Source: Metabacillus idriensis (GTDB taxonomy: Bacteria; Bacillota; Bacilli; Bacillales; Bacillaceae). Taken from it: 64,000 nt of DNA. Below the pieces are notes generated by a model that searched no databases, had not been told where the DNA came from, and saw only the letters and a list, made by a program, of their open reading frames with translations. Below are positions 45,055 to 51,907 of this stretch, piece by piece (positions within the stretch are counted from its first letter, which is position 1; every line of letters starts with the position of its first letter). A program made the position numbers and the translations under genes. The stretch is taken from contig NZ_WKKF01000002.1 of the NCBI RefSeq assembly GCF_009674765.1, forward strand, positions 62,001 to 126,000. The letters run 5' to 3'.

Positions 45055-45309
45055 TTAAGTTCTTTTGCGCATTGAGCGCAATACAAGGCTTAATAAGAAA
45101 ACAAAGATGATAGCTCCAAGCAATGCAGGGATAATAGCGATGCCTGCTAAAGTTGGTCCGAATGATCCAAGAAGCTCTCCGCCGATCCAAGCGCCAATAA
45201 TACCTGCAATAATGTTTCCTATAATGCCTCCAGGTACGTTTTTACCTAAAATAACTCCTGCTAACCAGCCAATTAAACCGCCGACGATAAGATATAAAAT
45301 AAAGCCCAT
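45055..45309 (-). CDS. GlsB/YeaQ/YmgE-family stress membrane protein
   Basis: An 84-residue protein with three glycine-rich membrane spans (LIVGGLIGWLAGVILG, then IIGNIIAGIIGAWIGG) and a short basic tail RSMRKRT, the pattern of the transglycosylase-associated/GlsB family. These small proteins are induced by general stress in Bacillus. AAAGGCGG precedes ATG 45309, and a sigma-B-like promoter lies 54-79 bases upstream. Molecular role unknown. Confidence 0.9.
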   Translation of the reverse strand: MGFILYLIVGGLIGWLAGVILGKNVPGGIIGNIIAGIIGAWIGGELLGSFGPTLAGIAIIPALLGAIIFVFLLSLVLRSMRKRT

Positions 45310-45362
45310 TTTAAATTCCGCCTTTCTAAAGATAGTGTTTGGTTTTTGTATCTATCGTTGTT

Positions 45363-45388
45363 ATTCCCCCGCCTTTTAGAAAAGAAAC
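45363..45388 (-). promoter_or_regulatory. sigma-B-type promoter
   Basis: On the minus strand: GTTTCT (45383-45388), 14 bases, GGGAAT (45363-45368), close to the sigma-B consensus GTTTaa, 13-15 bases, GGGwAw. It is positioned for the GlsB-family gene. Confidence 0.65.
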
Positions 45389-45544
45389 ATCTTGCTGTGA
45401 ATTTTTTTATTTTTATCTCAAAAATAGCTCTTCAGACCTGTATGAATCCGTTTTTGCACAAGGGCTTTCCTAGAAACTGCAAGTTCTTTCATGTAGTATG
45501 GGTACAATAAGATAATGATAATTTTTTAAAGATGGGACGGAATT

Positions 45545-46750
45545 ATGAAAACAGAGACAACTCTCACGATTAAATCTAAATACGTAAAGGAAATGAAGAA
45601 CGGCAGCCCGCTGATTCAAAAGGATTCAGTCGTTAATCTTTCTAACTTAAAGCATGAAGGCGAACTTATCAGACTGGTAGATGAGCAGCAGCGGTTTATT
45701 GGAAGGGGATATTACGGGAAGCAGAATAAAGGCATTGGCTGGATTCTTACTTCAAGTGAAAGAGAAGAAATGAATCAATCCTTCTTTGATCAGAAAATTC
45801 AAGCTGCCATCCAGTTCCGCATGAACCTTTTCCAAAGCGAAGCTACGACAGCCTTCCGGGTTTTCAACGGTGAAGGGGACGGCATCGGCGGATTAACAAT
45901 CGATTATTTTGACGGCTACTATCTGGTTACATGGTACAGTAAAGGGATTTACCAATTTAATCCTTTCATTCTTGAAGCCTTAAAGAAAAATGCCGAAATT
46001 CGAGGGATTTATCAGAAAAAACGATTCGATTCTCAAGGGAAATTTGTTGAGGAAGACGGATTTGTAGAAGGACATAGACCGGAATTCCCATTAATCGTTA
46101 AGGAAAATGGCGTGAATTTTGCCGTGTATTTAAACGACGGCGCCATGGTGGGGGTTTTTCTTGATCAAAGGGATGTAAGAAAGACCATCAGAGACCGTTA
46201 TGCAAAAGGAAAAACCGTATTAAATCTGTTTTCTTATACAGGTGCATTTTCTGTGTTTGCTGCTCTTGGCGGGGCTGTAAAAACAACGAGCGTTGATCTG
46301 GCTAACCGGAGTCTGAGCAAAACGATCGAGCAATTCAGCATTAATGAAATTGATTATAAATCGCAGGATATTATTGTTGAAGACGTTTTTCATTACTTCA
46401 AATATGCTTTGAAAAAAAATCTCAAATTTGATCTTGTCATCCTGGATCCGCCAAGCTTTGCGAGATCAAAAAAATATACGTTCAGCGCTGCAAAGGACTA
46501 CAAGGATCTGCTGAAGGAAACCATTGCTCTAACGGAAGATAATGGCGTAATAGTTGCATCCACAAACTGCAGTACGTTTTCAATGAAAAAGTTTAAAGGG
46601 TTTATCGACACAGCCTTTAAAGAAACAGGAGAAAAGTACAAAATAAAAGAAGAATTTTCCCTGCCGGATGATTTTAAAACGAAAAAGGAATTCCAAGAGG
46701 GGAATTATTTAAAAGTCGTGTTTATAGAAAAGCTGAATCCAGTCAGATAA
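45545..46750 (+). CDS. RlmI-like class I SAM-dependent rRNA methyltransferase
   Basis: A 401-residue protein: an N-terminal PUA domain (about 1-85), a central domain with FNGEGDGIGGLTIDYFDGYY, and a C-terminal Rossmann methyltransferase with VLNLFSYTGAFSVFA (SAM motif I near residue 225) and the catalytic VILDPPSFA. Such enzymes methylate C5 of cytosine in 23S rRNA. A purine-rich site precedes ATG 45545. The last codons double as the left arm of the terminator. Confidence 0.9.
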   Translation: MKTETTLTIKSKYVKEMKNGSPLIQKDSVVNLSNLKHEGELIRLVDEQQRFIGRGYYGKQNKGIGWILTSSEREEMNQSFFDQKIQAAIQFRMNLFQSEATTAFRVFNGEGDGIGGLTIDYFDGYYLVTWYSKGIYQFNPFILEALKKNAEIRGIYQKKRFDSQGKFVEEDGFVEGHRPEFPLIVKENGVNFAVYLNDGAMVGVFLDQRDVRKTIRDRYAKGKTVLNLFSYTGAFSVFAALGGAVKTTSVDLANRSLSKTIEQFSINEIDYKSQDIIVEDVFHYFKYALKKNLKFDLVILDPPSFARSKKYTFSAAKDYKDLLKETIALTEDNGVIVASTNCSTFSMKKFKGFIDTAFKETGEKYKIKEEFSLPDDFKTKKEFQEGNYLKVVFIEKLNPVR

Positions 46751-46766
46751 TGACTGGATTTTCTTT
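46736..46766 (+). terminator. terminator overlapping the methyltransferase stop codon
   Basis: AATCCAGTCA (46736-46745) and TGACTGGATT (46751-46760), then TTCTTTT. The left arm lies inside the last codons of the gene. Confidence 0.88.
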
Positions 46767-46844
46767 TGGTACAGCACTAGACAGAATAATATTTGTTTTA
46801 AAAGAAACCCTAATAGAAAAATCATTAGGGGGAACACATAAAGC

Positions 46845-47712
46845 ATGGTTCACCATAATATCAATTAACCACTCCAGAAATCTCTGCGCTTTGGACAACC
46901 TATATGCAAGAGAGTGCATCTTTATGCTTTTTGAAGCATTTTTTGGAGCATGCAGAAGACGAAGAAATTATACCTTTGGTTAAAGAAGCTATTTTGCTGT
47001 CTCAAACTATTTTGCAAACAGTCACAACGATTTTTGCGGGAGAAAACTTTCCAGTTCCTGAAGGTTTTTCTGATGGTGATGTTGATCTTTCTGCACCTCC
47101 GTTATATACCGATCTTTACGCATTAAGCTATGTGTACCGGACGAGTCAGCTTACTTTGGTGAACGTATCTACTTTTGTTATTAATGTGGCGAGAGTTGAT
47201 TTACTGGAGTTTTTTATTGAATATCAGCATAAAATAACACGTCTGTATAAGATGGCAGTCTGTCTTATGCTTTCAAAAGGAATTTATGATCGTCCTCCGA
47301 AGATGACATACCCTTTCTATTGCTGAAATGGCTTATTCAATCGTTAAAAGATAAAGAAGTGAAAAAATATCTGCTAAAAGCAAAAGATTTGGCTCAAAAG
47401 CAAATTGATGTATTCAATCCTCTATTGAAGAAAGAAGGGCATTTAGGAACAATTCCTGTCTCTTTAGAAGTGACAGACTCTGATGTTTGTCCTTTTTCCG
47501 AGAAATTGATTATGTTTATGATTACTGCTTCCAATGGAGCAGCTATTTCTCTAATTGGACATTCTTTATCCCTCTCGATGAGAAGGGATGTTGCAGCACA
47601 TTACCTTCTTAGTATGAAAGATATTATGTTTTTCGTTGAGGATGGGACAAAATTGATGATTGAAAGAGGCTGGCTTGAAAGACCTCTGCAGTCTGAAATG
47701 AAACCAATATAA
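46845..47712 (+). pseudogene. DUF3231 protein, multiply disrupted
   Basis: ATG 46845 opens MVHHNIN and meets TAA; one lost base near 46863 would join it to LTTPEISALWTTYMQESAS, the standard start of DUF3231 proteins. That frame runs to TGA at 47324 after RPPKMTYP. The family then expects about 50 residues before the second repeat; here only SIAEMAYSIVK, in a third frame, remains before the sequence resumes as WLIQSLKDKEVKKYLLKAK in yet another frame to the stop at 47710. So at least two frameshifts and an internal deletion have broken a protein of about 330 residues. DUF3231 proteins occur in spore formers; the role is unknown. Confidence 0.83.
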
Positions 47713-47745
47713 GAAAAAAGCAGCATTCATCTATAGCTGCTTTTT
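47711..47745. terminator. bidirectional terminator overlapping the acetyltransferase end
   Basis: AAAAAGCAGC (47715-47724) and GCTGCTTTTT (47736-47745). The right arm includes the last codons of the minus-strand acetyltransferase gene. Confidence 0.8.
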
Positions 47746-48285
47746 ATCCCATTCTTCTTTGAGGAGAGAATGCATGATTACATCACATGGAATATCGTCT
47801 TGAATGATATAATTTCTAAGCCTTCCTTCCTCTTTAAAGCCTAAACGCAAAAGAACGCTCCTGGAAGGGGAATTCGCAAGCATCACCACCGCCCCGATGC
47901 GAATCATCTCCATCTCCTTAAACCCAAAATCAAGTATCGCCTCAATGGCCTCTGAAGCATAGCCTTTCTGCCAGTGCAGTTGGGAGATTTCATAGCCTAC
48001 TTCAGCTCGTTTGTACTTCTTTGAGAGCGCGTGAAATCCGCACGTACCAATTAGTTCATTGGTTTCTTTGAGTTCAATCCCCCATCGTATGAGCTTATTC
48101 GATTGATAGCCAATCTGAAATGAATGAATCAGAGTCTCTGCTTCTTCTAATGTTTTAAAAGAATCCATTCCATAATACTTTATTACCTCTCTTTTAGAGA
48201 AATAGTCAAACAATTTCACAGCATCCGATCGTTCAATACTTCTTAGCTTTAAACGCTTTGTTTCTAATTGCGGAAATGATGTCAT
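47731..48285 (-). CDS. GNAT N-acetyltransferase (RimJ/RimL type)
   Basis: A 184-residue acetyltransferase starting with the usual LETKRLKLRSI strand and containing the acetyl-CoA loop region QKGYASEAIEAILDFGF followed by ANSPSRSVLLRLGFKEEG. This subgroup acetylates protein N-termini or small amines; the target is not known. GGAG precedes ATG 48285. It is divergent from the partition cassette, whose repeat region starts about 140 bases upstream. Confidence 0.9.
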   Translation of the reverse strand: MTSFPQLETKRLKLRSIERSDAVKLFDYFSKREVIKYYGMDSFKTLEEAETLIHSFQIGYQSNKLIRWGIELKETNELIGTCGFHALSKKYKRAEVGYEISQLHWQKGYASEAIEAILDFGFKEMEMIRIGAVVMLANSPSRSVLLRLGFKEEGRLRNYIIQDDIPCDVIMHSLLKEEWDKKQL

Positions 48286-48706
48286 TTTCGTTCTCCTTCT
48301 AAACTTCTTTAAAATATTTCAGTTCGACATGTATTGATGGATTCCCTGTTTCATCTTCCAATTTTCGCAATGAGCGAAAATGATTTTGGTGTTGTATAAA
48401 ATCCGATGTTACCTTAATAAAAGAGAATGTTTACAAGTATACTAATATTGTATACTTGTAAACAAAATGTAATGAAATGTACACAAAAATTGTTTACATG
48501 TATACATATGTGTACGCATCCCGTTATATAAGGATGTATACAAATTGTTTATGTTGTGTACAAAAATGTTTTCAATGTATACATATTTGTACACATGTAT
48601 ACAAAAATGTAATCATTACGGTTCTATTGACGAAACTATCATTCTCTAATACTCTTTAATAGAATGGATTTTTATACTAATTCATGAAGTGAAAGGAATG
48701 GTGTTC
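48286..48706 (+). other. gene-free region holding the parC-like array and parM promoter
   Basis: Besides the repeat array at 48428-48603, this stretch contains a -35-like TTGACG at 48627-48632; a matching -10 box is poor (TACTCT 17 bases on), as may suit a promoter controlled by the ParR-like protein. Nothing coding is seen on either strand. Confidence 0.5.
48428..48603 (+). repeat. centromere-like repeat array (parC candidate)
   Basis: The array opens with a perfect 15-bp inverted repeat, TGTTTACAAGTATAC (48428-48442) and its complement (48450-48464), seven bases apart. Then come four TGTATACA palindromes (48499, 48535, 48576, 48596) interleaved with TGTACA or TGTACG (48478, 48511, 48557, 48588). 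Two units of about 36-38 bases, each TGTACA, an A/T stretch, TGTATACATAT and a second TGTAC, start at 48478 and 48557, 79 bases apart. Lying just upstream of a ParM-like gene, this is the expected place of the centromere and autoregulatory operator bound by the ParR-like protein. Confidence 0.75.
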
Positions 48707-49888
48707 ATGAGTAATTCTAGAATCGCAGCAATCGATGTAGGAAACGATGCAGTAAAAGCAATTTTCGGAAAATACGACTCTCAACTATACATACCGAATG
48801 TCATTGCAAGAGACATTGAAGATCGTCCGGTCATTGGAATTGAGGAATTAGACAACAAGGATCCGTTAGATGGAATCCATATTAAAGTTCACTCCCCTGC
48901 TTTAAAAGAAAACAATGCCATTTATCGTGTTGGATCACTGGCAACAAAAAGCGACAATGCTTCTGAACTAGATCCGGGCAGCAGTAAATCTGAAGAAGAT
49001 CAAACGCTGATTATGCTGTTTGCTTCAATTGCCCTTGACGCAGTAAAACCTGAAAATGAAAAAGTGTTCCGCAGAAATAATAAAGTCATTGATGCAACAT
49101 ATACACTTGGCACTGGACTTCCATTAAGAGAAGCAAAAGAAGGCAAAGATGTCGGTTACCGATCTAAGCTATTGGGAAATGTTCATCAGGTAGAATTTTT
49201 AATTACTCCTAAATATCAAGGTTTAAAAGTAAATATAAAATTTGATGAAGTGAAAGTGTACCCCGAAGGATTTGCAGCTTATATCAACTTAGTGATGGAC
49301 AAGGATTTAAACATCATTAACAAAGATTTGATTGATAAGCGCATTATCATACAAGATATCGGAGGCCTTTCTACTGATATCGCAGTCATTAAAAACCGCA
49401 ACGTAGACGACGATAAAGCACAGGGCTTTAACCTTGGCGTAGTTGAATCACTTGAAGCAATTCGCGAAGAGATCCGTTCTAAGCACGGTGTTGAGCTTGA
49501 CAGCCGCCGTGATGTAGTGGAAATCATTACTAAAAAAACAGACCGCAATCACATCTATGTAAGAGGTAGCCGCACAAGCGTTCATGATATTACGGACCGC
49601 ATTCTATTAGATCTAGCGAAGAAACAATACCGCCACCTGCGCAACGTTTGGCAAAAGAATTCACAAACTGAAATCTGCTATTTTGTCGGCGGAGGAGCAG
49701 TTGTGCTGAAAGATTACCTTAAAACGCTTAATAATAATCTTGACGGCTACAATATTGATTTCTTTGAAGATGAGAATGAAAGCATCTGGATGATGGCGAA
49801 TGCTTATTACAAGCTCGTTTTTGACTTTTACCGCAAGACAAACAAAGATAAAAGCAGCGAAGATAAAAAAGCAGCTACTACCAAATAA
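48707..49888 (+). CDS. ParM/Alp-type actin-like segregation protein
   Basis: A 393-residue actin-fold ATPase of the ParM/StbA group. Phosphate-binding loop 1 is AAIDVGNDAVKAIFG (residues about 7-21), loop 2 is IIIQDIGGLSTDIAVIK with its DxG, and the adenosine motif is FVGGGAVVLKD near residue 320. Such proteins polymerise into filaments that push replicated DNA apart. Several starts are in frame from 48689; AAAGGA nine bases before ATG 48707 gives MSNSRIAAIDVGN, the natural beginning. It is followed after 12 bases by a ParR-like gene and preceded by a repeat array, making a complete partition cassette. I see no plasmid replication gene nearby. Confidence 0.88.
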   Translation: MSNSRIAAIDVGNDAVKAIFGKYDSQLYIPNVIARDIEDRPVIGIEELDNKDPLDGIHIKVHSPALKENNAIYRVGSLATKSDNASELDPGSSKSEEDQTLIMLFASIALDAVKPENEKVFRRNNKVIDATYTLGTGLPLREAKEGKDVGYRSKLLGNVHQVEFLITPKYQGLKVNIKFDEVKVYPEGFAAYINLVMDKDLNIINKDLIDKRIIIQDIGGLSTDIAVIKNRNVDDDKAQGFNLGVVESLEAIREEIRSKHGVELDSRRDVVEIITKKTDRNHIYVRGSRTSVHDITDRILLDLAKKQYRHLRNVWQKNSQTEICYFVGGGAVVLKDYLKTLNNNLDGYNIDFFEDENESIWMMANAYYKLVFDFYRKTNKDKSSEDKKAATTK

Positions 49889-49900
49889 TAGGATGGTTTT

Positions 49901-50473
49901 ATGAATAAAGGCGCTTCATCAGGAATTCAGAGGGGACAGGCGATCACGTTTCGCATCCCCTCAGATACTCCTGAGCACATAATAAAACAGCTGCAAAAGC
50001 TGAAAGAAACCGAAAAAAGGAACTTCTCAAGCAAAATTGCTGAATTTGTTTCACAAGGTGTCAGTGATTCTTTTGTTAAGGAGAAGGAGAGCATCACAAT
50101 TCCGCTTCCGCAAAAACTCAGCAAAGCTCAAAGAGACTGGATGAAACACGAGCACTCTGAAGCACTGCTTGGAAGCATTGTGTATCAGATTCTTGCTGAT
50201 CCAATAAGAGCTGCTTCTCTTCTTGCTTCGTTTAACAGCAGGTCACTGGATATCGACGAGGCTCTTTACTTGCAGGAAACAGCCTTTCCGTCAAATGGCC
50301 GTCCTGCAGTGCAGGAACCTGAGCCTGACGAAGATTTTGATGAAAACGCAGGACTAGATGATTTTGATTGGGAAAAAGCATTGCAGGAGTCAGCTTCATC
50401 ATCAGAAGAAGAAATAAAAGAAGAAACAGCAGATGATTTAATTGGCGGATTTCTTTCTAAAATGAATAAATGA
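49901..50473 (+). CDS. ParR-like DNA-binding adaptor
   Basis: A 190-residue protein. The N-terminal part (about 12-55: AITFRIPSDTPEHIIKQLQKL and on through FSSKIAEFVSQGV) reads as a ribbon-helix-helix: a short strand and two helices. A middle helical segment is followed by a strongly acidic tail (about 135-180) ending GGFLSKMNK. ParR-type proteins bind the centromere through the ribbon-helix-helix and cap the actin filament with the C-terminus. AGGATGG precedes ATG 49901. I infer the role mainly from position after the ParM-like gene; sequence similarity to known ParR proteins is low, as is normal. Confidence 0.72.
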   Translation: MNKGASSGIQRGQAITFRIPSDTPEHIIKQLQKLKETEKRNFSSKIAEFVSQGVSDSFVKEKESITIPLPQKLSKAQRDWMKHEHSEALLGSIVYQILADPIRAASLLASFNSRSLDIDEALYLQETAFPSNGRPAVQEPEPDEDFDENAGLDDFDWEKALQESASSSEEEIKEETADDLIGGFLSKMNK

Positions 50474-50474
50474 T

Positions 50475-50593
50475 AAGAAAAGCGGAAGCGCCCGTTTAGC
50501 GCAGGCAGACAGATAAGAAATCACCCGAAAAGTCCGGTTTTGACTTTTTTGCCGCATTTGTTTTGCCGAGGAGTCGGGCGATGGAGCTAGACA
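50475..50593. repeat. dispersed repeat, copy B
   Basis: A 119-bp element starting one base after the ParR-like stop codon, inverted relative to copy A. Read on the minus strand it begins TGTCTAGCTCCATCGCCC and ends GCTTCCGCTTTTCTT. The centre differs from copy A and carries its own hairpin (AAAAGTC with GACTTTT, near 50529-50549). Confidence 0.85.
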
Positions 50594-50630
50594 TTAACGG
50601 GCAAAACTTAATACTTCCCTATCTTAGATA

Positions 50631-50658
50631 AAAGCTAACAGCAGACGTTAGCTTTTTT
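50631..50658 (+). terminator. terminator after the partition cassette
   Basis: AAAGCTAAC (50631-50639) and GTTAGCTTT (50647-50655), then T. Confidence 0.88.
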
Positions 50659-50733
50659 GTCTTTGTTTAAGCAAGAGTGCTGATATCTAAAATGACGTAT
50701 CGCAACATAAGATGGAACGAGGAGGGATTACTC

Positions 50734-51390
50734 ATGTACGAAGAGTTAACAAGACTTCAAAAAAAGCACCGCTTAAAGGCAGCTGAAATGCTTGCAGACT
50801 CATTCTTTGATAATCCGCTGTTTATTTACCTCTTCCCTGACGAGAGAAAAAGAAGTAGGATCTTGCAAAACGTATACCGCAGTACTGTTGAAATTGCAGA
50901 TGAAATCAGTGATGTATACGTGACTTCAGACAGGGTAGAAGGAATCTTCGCTGTAAGAAGAACAGGCAATCATTCTTTTTCCCCAGCCTTATACAAAGCG
51001 ATTTTAAAGACAATTTTCAGAAGCCTGTTGCTGATAAAAGACTTGCAGGTGGTTTCATTTATAAAAAAAGCGAGAAGGCTGTCCATCATTTCAAAGAGAA
51101 TGGCTTTTTATGAAAAACAAAAACCACATCTAGTACTAGACATGGTTGCAGTTAATAAGAAATTCAGAGGCCAGAAGTTTATGAGTCAAATGATTAGAGC
51201 GGCGCTGAAAGAGGCAGATATCAGGAGAACTTTCTGCGTTCTGGAGACGGAGACAATCGAAAATGTCCGGATTTACGAACACTTTGGCTTCCAATTATCA
51301 CAGAGCATTGAGGTGATAAAAGACCAGTTGACCGTTTATATTCTTGTTTATGATCCTCATCAGCAAATCATATATGCTGATAAAGCTTAA
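50734..51390 (+). CDS. GNAT-family N-acetyltransferase
   Basis: A 218-residue protein with the GNAT fold: LVLDMVAVNKKFRGQKFMSQMI contains the acetyl-CoA binding loop, and ETETIENVRIYEHFGFQL forms the last strands. An in-frame extension starts at 50677, but GGAGGG seven bases before ATG 50734 gives the proper start. Its stop overlaps the stop of the convergent ywbE gene by four bases. The substrate is unknown. Confidence 0.85.
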   Translation: MYEELTRLQKKHRLKAAEMLADSFFDNPLFIYLFPDERKRSRILQNVYRSTVEIADEISDVYVTSDRVEGIFAVRRTGNHSFSPALYKAILKTIFRSLLLIKDLQVVSFIKKARRLSIISKRMAFYEKQKPHLVLDMVAVNKKFRGQKFMSQMIRAALKEADIRRTFCVLETETIENVRIYEHFGFQLSQSIEVIKDQLTVYILVYDPHQQIIYADKA

Positions 51391-51584
51391 GGAGCATCTA
51401 TTGATTTTACCCGGCCAACTTGTCCATCCTGAAGACGCACTTTTATACCGTGAGGGTGAAAAGCTGATTTAGTCAGGATGTCTTTTACAACACCGCCCGT
51501 AAGCTTCCCGGATCGCTGATCCTGCTTCAAAACGATCTGAACAGGTGTACCTGGCTTTATATGTTCGCGGTTTTGACCGTTCAT
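51387..51584 (-). CDS. ywbE: YwbE-family protein
   Basis: A 65-residue protein of the conserved YwbE (DUF2196) family, with the pattern VQIVLKQDQRSGKLTGG then VKDILTKSAFHPHGIKVRL, a small beta-barrel-like fold. The function is not known. Its ATG follows directly after the TAA of the upstream 56-residue gene, so the two are translationally coupled. The convergent acetyltransferase gene overlaps its stop. Confidence 0.9.
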   Translation of the reverse strand: MNGQNREHIKPGTPVQIVLKQDQRSGKLTGGVVKDILTKSAFHPHGIKVRLQDGQVGRVKSIDAP

Positions 51585-51755
51585 TTAAACACCCATTCTT
51601 CTGCGCTGATTATTTGTTTTCTTGGAAACCTGGCTTTTCATGTTTTTCGTCTGATTGGAACCTTTCAAACTGCCATTGCCATTCGCTTGTGCCTGCTTTT
51701 TGCTGGCAAGCTTTTGTTTAATCGCCTCTTCAAGTGTCATTTTCTTTTCTGACAT
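51585..51755 (-). CDS. 56-residue basic small protein
   Basis: AAGGAGG eight bases before ATG 51755 gives a very good ribosome binding site. The product starts MSEKKMTLEEAIKQKLASKK and continues with Asn/Gln/Ser/Lys-rich sequence to NNQRRRMGV; it is strongly basic, probably disordered after a short helix. The TAA stop abuts the ywbE start codon. I do not recognise the family; an RNA- or ribosome-associated role would fit the composition but is a guess. Confidence 0.75.
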   Translation of the reverse strand: MSEKKMTLEEAIKQKLASKKQAQANGNGSLKGSNQTKNMKSQVSKKTNNQRRRMGV

Positions 51756-51869
51756 AGGACAAACCTCCTTTAAAAATAAGATGTACAGTCATTATACTAT
51801 CATTCATTAAATAAAAATAGAACTCTCTCTGCAGGCATGCTTGAAACTGCTTAATTAGGCGGGCTTCTG

Positions 51870-51875
51870 TATAAT
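51870..51875 (+). promoter_or_regulatory. -10 box upstream of the P450 gene
   Basis: TATAAT directly preceded by TG, 32 bases before the start codon. No good -35 box at standard spacing. Confidence 0.45.
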
Positions 51876-51907
51876 AGTGGTAACCAATCTGATAGAGGAG
51901 CATGGAT

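Noticed and set aside
46750-46983. 77-codon plus-strand frame after the methyltransferase gene
   Set aside because: It starts inside a terminator and runs across the broken DUF3231 gene in the wrong frame.
48428-48603. CRISPR array
   Set aside because: The repeats are short palindromes at irregular spacing without uniform spacers, and no cas genes are present; position before a ParM-like gene explains them better.
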